DNA of 6,379 nt. Source: Spirochaetota bacterium (lineage in GTDB: Bacteria; Spirochaetota; UBA4802; UBA5550). Positions 1 through 6,369 of the stretch are shown piece after piece (the first letter of the stretch is position 1; every line of letters starts with the position of its first letter). The position numbers were made by a program, and so were the translations under genes. Below the pieces are notes generated by a model, which saw only the letters and a list, made by a program, of their open reading frames with translations, made no database searches and was not told the DNA's origin. The DNA lies in the NCBI GenBank assembly GCA_022704585.1, contig JAKJGD010000133.1:1-6379 (forward strand), read 5' to 3'.

Positions 1-761
1 GGGGCATGCTCAAGGGCCTGACGACAGGAAAGACGCTCCTTTCAATTGCCATGGTCATATCCTTCGCGTCCCTCGCCTTCATCGGCGCCATGGCCCTCCT
101 TTGCTTCACCAAGGTCTTCGGAGTCGTCTTTCTGGGAAGTCCCCGCAGCGCCTATCATACAACGCCGGCAGAGGTTTCCTTTTCAATGCAGGCGGCCATG
201 GTGGTCCAGATGATCATGATCGTGCTGATCGGCCTGTTCCCTCAATACGCCTTTACCGGCATCTGCATGGTTGCGCAGACGTTCCTGACCGGCGCCGGCG
301 CGCCTTTTGACGCATCGGCATACATGGCCACCCTCGGGGGAGTTTCCACGGGTCTCCTGATTTTCATCGGAATTTTCATCGTCATCTTCGCCCTGCGGTA
401 CCTCCTTCTCCGGAAACGAAGCGTTTACGAATATAAAACATGGGACTGCGGTTACCAGGCGGGGAATGTCCGCATGCAGTATACCGCGTCATCCTACGCC
501 GCCCCGTTTTTGCGGGTCATCAGGGTGCTCTTTTCCTGGAACGTACACCTTGTAAAACCACAGGGGCTTTTTCCGGCAAAGGCGGATTTTGAAAGCCATG
601 CCGAGGACCGTTTTGAAAAAGGGATCATCAACCCGATCATTTCCCTTATCGAACGGTTCCTGAATGCGTTCACCTGGATTCAAAGCGGCAGCACCCAGCA
701 ATACATCCTGTACGGTCTGATCTTTCTGATAGCAATCACTCTCTGGATCATGGTGGTATAA
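1..761 (+). CDS. hyfB: HyfB-like antiporter-type membrane subunit, C-terminal part (5'-partial)
   Basis: This is the C-terminal 250 or so residues of a HyfB/NuoL-type proton-translocating membrane subunit. The frame is open to the left edge (codons in phase from base 3), so the ATG at base 6 is an internal methionine; full HyfB proteins are about 670 residues. Counting from that Met, hydrophobic segments lie near residues 11-40, 62-83, 111-135 and 233-251. Between the last two is a soluble stretch with TWDCGY (145-150) and RMQYTASSYAAP (156-167), which is typical of the HyfB/HycC C-terminal tail and not of NuoL. The conserved charged residues of the antiporter core would lie upstream and cannot be checked. 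The stop is one base before the hyfC-like start, so the two are co-transcribed. The family assignment is firm, but whether this complex moves H+ or Na+ cannot be told from the sequence. Confidence 0.9.
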   Translation, partial: GMLKGLTTGKTLLSIAMVISFASLAFIGAMALLCFTKVFGVVFLGSPRSAYHTTPAEVSFSMQAAMVVQMIMIVLIGLFPQYAFTGICMVAQTFLTGAGAPFDASAYMATLGGVSTGLLIFIGIFIVIFALRYLLLRKRSVYEYKTWDCGYQAGNVRMQYTASSYAAPFLRVIRVLFSWNVHLVKPQGLFPAKADFESHAEDRFEKGIINPIISLIERFLNAFTWIQSGSTQQYILYGLIFLIAITLWIMVV

Positions 762-762
762 C

Positions 763-1683
763 ATGATGGAAATAATAATAAACATCGCCCTGCTCTTTAT
801 ACTTCCTTTTCTCTTTCTGGGCCTCATCAACCGCGTCAAGTCGATCTGGGCGGGCCGGCGGGGCCCCTCGATCATCCAGCCGTTCCGTGACTTTATGCGG
901 CTCATGAAAAAGGGAGAGGTCATCAGCACGACCGCATCTTTCGTTTTCAGGATCGCACCATCGGTGAACTTCGCCGCGGTCATCGCCGCGGGTCTCATCG
1001 TACCCATGGCCGGCGGAAAATCAATTATCTCCTTTGAGGCTGATTTTATACTCTTCGCATATCTCCTTGCCGCGGGAAAGTTCCTCACCGTGGCCGGGGC
1101 CATGGACACCGGGTCAGCCTTCGAAGGGATGGGGGCAAGCCGCGAGGTAACCTTCTCGGCCCTGGTTGAGCCGGCCTTTTTCGTCATCATCGCCTCCCTG
1201 AGCCTGATATCGGGAGGTCTTTCCTTCGATAAGATTTTTTCCGTTGCCCATAACGCCAGCGTGGCATACCTGGTGCTTCCGCTGGGCGTGATCGCTCTTT
1301 TCATCATGCTCCTGACCGAGGGGTGCCGGGTGCCGGTGGACGATCCCAACACGCACCTGGAACTCACCATGATTCACGAGGTGATGGTCCTCGACAACTC
1401 CGGCCCCGACATGGGCTTCATTGTTTATGCAGCGGCCATGAAGATGGTCGTCATCGGGTCCATCATCGCGAACCTGATAATACCGGAGGGCCTTCCCCTC
1501 TGGGCATCAGCGGGTCTTTTCATCGCCGTCGAGGCGGCCCTTGCCGTCATTATCGGGACCATAGAATCGGTCATGGCGCGGCTCCGGATGACCCACGTGC
1601 CGCAGTTCCTTCTTTTCATGACGGCGATATCGGTCGTTATTGTGTCAACCGTCGTACTCTTCATTTCCGGAGGAATTAAATGA
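763..1683 (+). CDS. hyfC: HyfC/NuoH-like membrane anchor subunit
   Basis: This 306-residue protein is of the NuoH (complex I subunit 1)/HyfC/HycD family, which links the redox module to the membrane ion pump. It has about eight hydrophobic helices. Family landmarks seen are GRRGPSIIQPFRD (31-43) after the first helix, FEGMGASREVTFSALVEP (120-137), and EGCRVPVDDPNTHLE (186-200) followed by TMIHE (202-206). The last two correspond to the acidic cytosolic loops of NuoH next to the quinone or active-site cavity, and the THLELTMIHE wording is the hydrogenase-type version, not the complex I version. Acidic residues E121, E186, D193, E200 and E206 are kept. Two start codons lie in a row (763 and 766), with only a weak GGTGG upstream, so the exact start is uncertain by one residue. 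The 3' end overlaps the next gene by four bases (ATGA), indicating translational coupling. Confidence 0.93.
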   Translation: MMEIIINIALLFILPFLFLGLINRVKSIWAGRRGPSIIQPFRDFMRLMKKGEVISTTASFVFRIAPSVNFAAVIAAGLIVPMAGGKSIISFEADFILFAYLLAAGKFLTVAGAMDTGSAFEGMGASREVTFSALVEPAFFVIIASLSLISGGLSFDKIFSVAHNASVAYLVLPLGVIALFIMLLTEGCRVPVDDPNTHLELTMIHEVMVLDNSGPDMGFIVYAAAMKMVVIGSIIANLIIPEGLPLWASAGLFIAVEAALAVIIGTIESVMARLRMTHVPQFLLFMTAISVVIVSTVVLFISGGIK

Positions 1684-2315
1684 TTCAGTTCATCATCATC
1701 CTTTTCGGCCTCACGATGCTCTTTGTTGCCGTCACCACCCGCATCGAAAGCTACATCAAGGCCATCGCGGCACAGGGAGTGATACTCTTTCTCCTGGTGC
1801 TTTTCGATTACGGCACGACAAATCTTGCCAATCTCATCTTCCTCTCCTTTGAGACCCTCGCGGTAAAGGCCATCGCCATCCCGCTATTTCTGGTCTACAT
1901 CATACGGAAAAACGGCATCTACCGGGAAGTTGAGCCGACTGTCACCAATTACTCGTCCCTGGCGATCACGACCGCCATTTTTGCTGCCGGTTTTTATATC
2001 GCCTACTGGTCGGTAGGAGTGGTGAGCAATATACGGCCCTTCTACTTCGGCATTTCCATATCAACCATTGTAACGGGTCTGTTTATCATCATTTCGCGAA
2101 AAAAAATCATCACCCATGTGATGGGATATATGATGCTGGAAAACGGGATTTTCCTCCTGGCACTCTCCATAGCGAGGGAAATGCCCTTCATCGTGGCGAT
2201 CGGCGTGCTACTCGACATATTCATCGCCGTGTATCTGCTGGGCCTTTTCATCAACAAGGTGCAGGATTCATATTCCGACACCCACATTGACGCCCTGGCA
2301 AAATTAAAGGACTAG
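1680..2315 (+). CDS. hyfE: HyfE-like membrane subunit with NuoK-like core
   Basis: This 211-residue integral membrane protein has about six or seven hydrophobic helices, the usual size of HyfE (about 215 residues). Its C-terminal half resembles NuoK, which carries membrane-buried glutamates of the proton path. Candidate buried charges here are E58 and K63 (in FETLAVKAI), E154 (in MMLENGIFLLAL) and D179 (in GVLLDIFIAVYLLG). The tail THIDALAKLKD is typical of HyfE. Translation starts at an ATG within the hyfC stop (ATGA) and is preceded by a strong GGAGGA at 1669-1674. The role is inferred from family: a small membrane subunit between the NuoH-like and antiporter-like subunits that helps to couple redox change to ion movement. 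It sits in the normal Hyf order B-C-E-F, although the HyfD antiporter subunit found in E. coli between C and E is missing. Confidence 0.92.
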   Translation: MIQFIIILFGLTMLFVAVTTRIESYIKAIAAQGVILFLLVLFDYGTTNLANLIFLSFETLAVKAIAIPLFLVYIIRKNGIYREVEPTVTNYSSLAITTAIFAAGFYIAYWSVGVVSNIRPFYFGISISTIVTGLFIIISRKKIITHVMGYMMLENGIFLLALSIAREMPFIVAIGVLLDIFIAVYLLGLFINKVQDSYSDTHIDALAKLKD

Positions 2316-2318
2316 GAC

Positions 2319-3725
2319 ATGATAGAAACATTACTCTTTCTCCCCATAGCGCTCGCCATTCTCGTTCTTATCGTGAGGAACAAGGCGCTGAACATCATAG
2401 TGACAACGGTCTATGCCGCGGTATTTATGGGTATTACGGTTATGCTGTACCTGAAGCCTGCGTCATTCACCCCGTATTTCAGGATCGATGATCTCAATAT
2501 CCTGTTTCTGCTGGTACTCGCTGCAGTTTACTTCGGCGTGGCCATCTTTAACATCGATTTTTTACGGAAAAACGAGGCGCCGGCAAAAAGCCAGGCGCTT
2601 TTTACGGCAAACCTTCTCGTATTCATCGCTTCGATGACCGGCGTAATACTTTCCACGCACCTGGCGCTCCTCTGGGTATTCGTAGAGGCAACGACCCTCT
2701 CGAGCTCATATCTCATTTTTTTCAGCCGATCGGAAGCGTCCCTTGAAGCGACATGGAAATACCTTTTCATATGCTCCATCGGTATCGCCATTGCCTTTGT
2801 GGGGATCATCTTCCTGTCCATGGGTCTGACCAATTCAGATTCCCTCTTCTTCGATGATCTGTACAAGGGCGCAAAGGAGATCAATCCCTTCTGGCTTAAG
2901 ATCGCCTTCCCCTTCATGCTGGCAGGGTTCGGCACCAAAGTGGGTTTTGCACCCATGCACGCCTGGCTGCCCGACGCCCATTCGGAGTCACCATCGCCTG
3001 TATCCGCGCTCCTGTCAGGGACGCTCCTCAACGCGGCACTCCTTGGGATCATGCGTGTCAACAAGATCATGACCCTTGCCGGGATGAAGTGGTATGCAGA
3101 AAATCTTCTCCTGGTCATCGGCTTTACCTCGATCTTCATATCTGCGGTATATATAATAAGCATCAAGAATTACAAGCGGATGCTCGCGTACTCGTCCATT
3201 GAAAACATGGGGATCATCGCCATCTGCCTGGGTGTCGGCGGGGCCGGCCTTTTCGCCGCCATGCTGCACCTGGCCGCTCATTCCCTCACCAAGGCGGCCT
3301 TCTTCCTCACCTCGGGCAATATCCTGCACCGCTTCAAGTCCAAACATATTAACAGCGTGCGGGGCCTTCTGAAAACCGATCCCTTAACCGGCTGGCTCTG
3401 GATGCTCTGCTTCGCCGGAATCGTCGGTATTCCTCCATTCCCGATATTTTTAAGCGAGTTTCTCGTCGCCAAGACCATGATCGACATCGGCATGATAGCC
3501 CAGCTGGTCCTGTTCCTTCTATTGCTGACCATCAACATGGCCGGTATCGGCAAGGCGGTCCTCCGGATGAGTTTCGGCGAGGGAGATACGAACATGGCCT
3601 CCCACCGGACGGGGATACTTTCGTACCTGCCGCAGATGGCCTTCATCGCCCTGCTCCTTGCCATGGGCGTGACGCTGCCGCCCTTCGTACAGACGTTATT
3701 CCAGAAAGCCGCGGCGCTGCTATAA
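2319..3725 (+). CDS. hyfF: HyfF-like antiporter-type (NuoN/NuoM-like) membrane subunit
   Basis: This is a 468-residue member of the Mrp antiporter/NuoL-M-N family with about fourteen hydrophobic helices. It should form an ion channel in the membrane arm. The key residues of the family are present: E123 in LLWVFVEATTLSS, K207 in FGTKVGFAPMHAWLPDAH (204-221), H213, the following SPSPVSALLSG (224-234), and K325 in HLAAHSLTKAAFF (317-329). GIPPFPIFLSEF (370-381) carries E380. With these kept, the subunit looks competent for translocation. It is slightly shorter than E. coli HyfF (about 526 residues). The start ATG is three bases after the hyfE stop and has AAAGGA at 2306-2311, seven bases upstream. 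An alternative label would be NuoN or NuoM of complex I, but the neighbours and the absence of nuo genes favour the hydrogenase-4 type. Confidence 0.93.
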   Translation: MIETLLFLPIALAILVLIVRNKALNIIVTTVYAAVFMGITVMLYLKPASFTPYFRIDDLNILFLLVLAAVYFGVAIFNIDFLRKNEAPAKSQALFTANLLVFIASMTGVILSTHLALLWVFVEATTLSSSYLIFFSRSEASLEATWKYLFICSIGIAIAFVGIIFLSMGLTNSDSLFFDDLYKGAKEINPFWLKIAFPFMLAGFGTKVGFAPMHAWLPDAHSESPSPVSALLSGTLLNAALLGIMRVNKIMTLAGMKWYAENLLLVIGFTSIFISAVYIISIKNYKRMLAYSSIENMGIIAICLGVGGAGLFAAMLHLAAHSLTKAAFFLTSGNILHRFKSKHINSVRGLLKTDPLTGWLWMLCFAGIVGIPPFPIFLSEFLVAKTMIDIGMIAQLVLFLLLLTINMAGIGKAVLRMSFGEGDTNMASHRTGILSYLPQMAFIALLLAMGVTLPPFVQTLFQKAAALL

Positions 3726-3727
3726 TA

Positions 3728-3734
3728 GAGAGGA
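3728..3734 (+). promoter_or_regulatory. Shine-Dalgarno sequence deciding the large-subunit start
   Basis: GAGAGGA ends one base before a GTG at 3736 and ten bases before an in-frame ATG at 3745. The GTG is too close for normal initiation, so the ATG at 3745 is the better start. This removes three residues from the longest reading. The call rests on spacing only. Confidence 0.65.
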
Positions 3735-3744
3735 TGTGACACTC

Positions 3745-5235
3745 ATGAAATGGATCAACACGAAAAACAACAGGCCGGTACGGATGCAGGAAATTCCCGA
3801 GATGTCCATGGAAGAACTCCGGTCACAGATCATTCGGCGCTGCCGCGAGGGAAGACGGGTGGTTTCATTTTTCGGCATGCCCAAAGGCGCCGGAACGCTG
3901 GTCATAGCCGTGCTTGCCGATGATGAGGCATCGCGCCTCTATATTTCATCGGCCCTGATCGGGAAAGACCGGCGGTACGCTTCTATCACGCCGGAAGCCC
4001 CGCGCTTCCATATCTTTGAGCGGGAACTGTACGAGGACACCGGCATCCTCCCGGAAGGCCATCCATGGCTCAAGGGAGTTCGCTTCGGCCACAACCGCGC
4101 CGACCGCACACGCACGATGGAGAACTATCCCTTCTTTACCATGAAGGGCGAAGAGGTCCACGAGGTGGCGGTGGGGCCCGTCCACGCCGGCGTCATCGAG
4201 CCCGGCCATTTCCGCTTCATGTGCCAGGGCGAGGATGTCTATCATCTCGAGATACAGCTCGGCTACCAGCATCGGGGAGTCGAGGAACTGATGGTGAAGA
4301 ATTACCGCCGTTCCGGCATACATCTCGCAGAATCAATCGCGGGGGACACGGTGATCGGCCATGGCACCGCCTATGCCGACGCGGTGGAGGCCCTGGCCGG
4401 CGTCGAGCCGTCGCGGCGGGCGCAGTCGATCCGCGCCATAGCCCTTGAAATGGAGCGCGCCGCTATACATATCGGCGACCTGGGGGCCATCGCCAATGAC
4501 GTGGCGTATCTTCTGGGCAACGCGGTATTTGGCGTGACCCGGACACTTGTTATCAACGCGCTTCTTGCTCTAACGGGGAGCCGTTTCGGCCGCGGCCTGG
4601 TACGGGAGGGAGGAGTCGTGTTCGATTTCACACCGGTACTAATAAAGGAATTCAAGGAAAAGCTCGCAAAGGTATACCATGACACGGACCTGATGGGTGA
4701 GGCAATGTTCGAATCGGCAAGCGTGCTCTCGCGTCTGGACAACACCGGGACGGTGGACGCGGAGTCCGCGCGGAACATGGGCCTCGTGGGACCGGCGGGA
4801 CGCGCATCGGGTTTTTCCCTCGACGTAAGGGCCGACCACCCCTTCGGCATATACCGGTTTTATCCCATCCACAAGCGCACCATGAGCAGCGGCGACGTCT
4901 TCGCCCGCGCCTACATGCGCTATATCGAGATAAAGCAATCTATTGACTTCATCATGGAGCAGCTTGACAGCATGGCCGACGACAGGCCGCTGCTGCAGCC
5001 CCTGAAAAAACTCGCCCACAACAATCTCGTCGTATCCATGACCGAGGGTTGGCGCGGTGAAATCGTCCACTGCGCCGTAACCGGCAAACGGGGTGAAATA
5101 ATGAAATACAAGATCAAGGACCCGTCATTTCAAAACTGGTACGGCCTTGCCTATGCCGTGCGCAATAACGGCATCTCCGACTTCCCGCTCTGCAACAAGA
5201 GCTTCAATCTCTCATACTGCGGCAACGACCTGTAA
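3745..5235 (+). CDS. Group 4 hydrogenase-like large subunit (NuoC-NuoD fusion) lacking all NiFe-ligand cysteines; Ehr-type
   Basis: This 496-residue protein is like HyfG/HycE: a NuoC-like N-terminal domain (about 1-125, with the signature ERELYEDTGILPEGHP at 92-107) joined to a NuoD/hydrogenase large-subunit domain (about 140-496). Matches to HycE include GPVHAGVIEPGHFRF (144-158), LGYQHRGVEEL (172-182), TAYADAVE (208-215), RAQSIRAIALEMER (225-238), RASGFSLDVRADHPF (353-367) and EGWRGEIVHCAVTG (434-447). At the first metal-binding motif, HycE CGIC aligns without gaps with A199-G200-D201-T202. At the second, DPCYSC aligns with N488-L489-S490-Y491-C492-G493. All four Ni/Fe ligands are thus lost, and the chain ends three residues later, with no maturation extension. 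This fits the Ehr family (hydrogenase-related complexes). H2 activity is very unlikely and the true reaction is unknown. The chain lies on the cytoplasmic side, and its gene is ten bases ahead of the small-subunit gene. The symbol hyfG is withheld because it would imply a hydrogenase. Confidence 0.93.
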   Translation: MKWINTKNNRPVRMQEIPEMSMEELRSQIIRRCREGRRVVSFFGMPKGAGTLVIAVLADDEASRLYISSALIGKDRRYASITPEAPRFHIFERELYEDTGILPEGHPWLKGVRFGHNRADRTRTMENYPFFTMKGEEVHEVAVGPVHAGVIEPGHFRFMCQGEDVYHLEIQLGYQHRGVEELMVKNYRRSGIHLAESIAGDTVIGHGTAYADAVEALAGVEPSRRAQSIRAIALEMERAAIHIGDLGAIANDVAYLLGNAVFGVTRTLVINALLALTGSRFGRGLVREGGVVFDFTPVLIKEFKEKLAKVYHDTDLMGEAMFESASVLSRLDNTGTVDAESARNMGLVGPAGRASGFSLDVRADHPFGIYRFYPIHKRTMSSGDVFARAYMRYIEIKQSIDFIMEQLDSMADDRPLLQPLKKLAHNNLVVSMTEGWRGEIVHCAVTGKRGEIMKYKIKDPSFQNWYGLAYAVRNNGISDFPLCNKSFNLSYCGNDL

Positions 5236-5239
5236 GGAG
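5234..5239 (+). promoter_or_regulatory. Shine-Dalgarno sequence of the small-subunit gene
   Basis: AAGGAG overlaps the TAA stop of the large-subunit gene and sits six bases before the ATG at 5246. This fixes the small-subunit start at 5246, although the frame is open further upstream (to an ATG at 5147) inside the preceding gene. The overlap of stop and ribosome binding site suggests coupled translation of the two partner subunits. Confidence 0.75.
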
Positions 5240-5245
5240 CGCTAC

Positions 5246-6001
5246 ATGATCAATACACTGAAAATCAGGAAAAACCAGGGTTCCCAGGCGATTCCCGATC
5301 TGACAAAGGCGGAGATCCGCAAGCCCTTCCGGGGACTCCCTTCCATTGACGGCACGAAATGCGGCAAGTGCTCGATATGCCGCGAGATATGTCCGGTGGA
5401 TGCCATATCCTCCAGGCCGTTATCGATAGACCTCGGGAAATGCGTCTTCTGCGGCGACTGCGAGCGCCTCTGCCCGAATAAAACCATAACATTCTCGAAC
5501 TATCACAAGATGGCATCGACATCCCGCGAATATCTCGTCGTGGACGGAACAAAAAGCGGGGAAGAATTCCTGGCCGGCGCCATTGAGGCGCGGAAGGAGA
5601 TCAAGAAAATATTCGGCTCCTCCCTGAAACTCCGCCAGGTTTCAGCGGCCGGGTGCAACGGGTGCGAGTGGGAGCTGAACGCCTGCGGAAACCCCAACTT
5701 CGACATGGGCCGCTTTGGCATCGACATTGTGGCGTCGCCCCGCCATGCCGACGGCATTCTCATCACCGGGCCGGTATCGGAGAACATGGCACCGGCGCTG
5801 GAGGACGCCTACCGGTGCACGCCGAACCCTAAGATCGTGATACTGGCCGGAAGCTGCGCCATCAGCGGCGGCGTGTTCCAGGGCTCTCCCGCCCTCAACC
5901 GCGAGTTCCTCGAAAAAAACAAGGTGGACCTGTACATACCGGGGTGCCCGGTGCATCCCCTCACCGTAGTGAACGGCCTCCTGAAATTCATGGGACGATA
6001 A
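5246..6001 (+). CDS. Ferredoxin-HyfI/NuoB fusion: iron-sulfur small subunit with three predicted [4Fe-4S] clusters
   Basis: This 251-residue soluble protein carries two modules that are often separate genes (HyfH and HyfI). Residues about 34-82 form a two-cluster ferredoxin: C39-C42-C45-C49 (motif CxxCxxCxxxCP) and C66-C69-C72-C76. Residues about 125-251 form the HyfI/NuoB-like domain, with C137-x-x-C140 (AAGCNGCEWEL), C204 (AGSCAISGG) and C234 (IPGCPVHP), the four ligands expected for the proximal cluster. PNFDMGRFGI and ASPRHADGILITGPV are further family matches. The split CxxC, in place of the tandem CC of NuoB, marks it as hydrogenase-type. Its likely job is to carry electrons from a soluble donor, perhaps reduced ferredoxin (inferred), through three clusters to the large subunit. 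Unlike the large subunit, no cluster ligand is lost here. It is the last gene of the operon. Ehr-type small subunit is the best name; hyfI would be the nearest symbol. Confidence 0.92.
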   Translation: MINTLKIRKNQGSQAIPDLTKAEIRKPFRGLPSIDGTKCGKCSICREICPVDAISSRPLSIDLGKCVFCGDCERLCPNKTITFSNYHKMASTSREYLVVDGTKSGEEFLAGAIEARKEIKKIFGSSLKLRQVSAAGCNGCEWELNACGNPNFDMGRFGIDIVASPRHADGILITGPVSENMAPALEDAYRCTPNPKIVILAGSCAISGGVFQGSPALNREFLEKNKVDLYIPGCPVHPLTVVNGLLKFMGR

Positions 6002-6020
6002 GGCGACATCCGCATCATGC

Positions 6021-6056
6021 CATAAAAAAAGGAAGGGCATAACCCTTCCTTTTATG
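6021..6056. terminator. Bidirectional rho-independent terminator between convergent genes
   Basis: AAAAGGAAGGG (6027-6037) pairs perfectly with CCCTTCCTTTT (6043-6053) around a five-base loop CATAA, giving an 11-bp stem. CAT (6021-6023) can extend it with ATG (6054-6056) across three unpaired A residues. Read on the plus strand, it lies 25 bases after the small-subunit stop, and its right arm ends in four T residues. Read on the minus strand, it lies about 22 bases after the stop of the convergent gene and ends in seven T residues, so it looks stronger in that direction. Its place between two converging genes supports use from both sides. Confidence 0.82.
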
Positions 6057-6078
6057 CGTAATAAAGCGGGAAAAACCC

Positions 6079-6369
6079 TTATGCTTTTCCGCCAATAAAG
6101 CTCGCTTTATAGATGGCCTCCTGCGCTTTAAGGGAGATGTTGCTGAACTTGAGCGAAGAGTTTATTTCAGATATGACGTCCGCCGGGTACACAATACGAA
6201 TATCGTCCTTGGAAATCTTGACCGGGTAGAAGCGCTTCTGGTCGCGGTAGGAATACGATGTCAGGATGGCTACATCCTGCCCGAAGACATGGTCCACGTT
6301 GCGCCGCATGGTGAAGATGCGTGATCCCACGTTGTCGTTAAAATCGTCCCAGTTCATCATCTCACCCAT
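6079..6369 (-). CDS. Small hypothetical protein, convergent to the operon (possibly 5'-partial)
   Basis: I do not recognise this protein. As read, it is 96 residues from an ATG at 6369, soluble, without cysteines, signal peptide or membrane segment, and rich in charged and aromatic residues. The middle contains SYSYRDQKRFYPVKISKDD (38-56), which looks like beta strands. The C-terminal third (about 64-89) looks helical. It lies opposite to the hydrogenase-like operon and shares the terminator hairpin with it, so it is a separate transcription unit. The frame stays open to the right window edge (codons ATC GAG GTC before the ATG). The chosen start may therefore be internal: the real gene may begin outside the window, or at the paired ATGs at residues 4-5. 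No function is proposed. Confidence 0.62.
   Translation of the reverse strand: MGEMMNWDDFNDNVGSRIFTMRRNVDHVFGQDVAILTSYSYRDQKRFYPVKISKDDIRIVYPADVISEINSSLKFSNISLKAQEAIYKASFIGGKA

Noticed and set aside
489..1370. A 293-codon open frame on the minus strand across the hyfB/hyfC-like genes
   Set aside because: It is antisense to two genes with clear family motifs, its product is low-complexity and Ser/Arg/Met-rich with no known domain, and it spans a gene junction. It is a shadow of codon bias.
2528..3166. A 212-codon open frame on the minus strand inside the hyfF-like gene
   Set aside because: It lies fully opposite a well-conserved antiporter subunit and shows no recognisable protein character.
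3736..3744. GTG start for the large subunit
   Set aside because: Only one base separates it from the GAGAGGA motif. The ATG nine bases later has normal spacing.
4065..4448. A plus-strand 127-codon frame inside the large-subunit gene
   Set aside because: Its product is Arg/Gly/Pro-rich, typical of an out-of-frame reading of GC-rich coding DNA, and it overlaps conserved HycE-like sequence.
3745..5235. Naming the large subunit as an active hydrogenase 4 or formate hydrogenlyase catalytic subunit
   Set aside because: All four NiFe-binding cysteines and the maturation tail are missing, although the overall similarity is strong.
3745..5235. True complex I (NuoCD) with neighbouring NuoH/K/N
   Set aside because: Loop sequences, HyfE- and HyfB-type tails, the CxxC in place of CC in the small subunit, and the gene order B-C-E-F-G-I all match group 4 hydrogenase-like complexes better than nuo operons.
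5147..5245. Upstream extension of the small subunit to an ATG at 5147
   Set aside because: This part lies inside the conserved end of the large-subunit gene, encodes Ser/Thr/Ala-rich sequence unrelated to ferredoxin, and a good ribosome binding site precedes the ATG at 5246.
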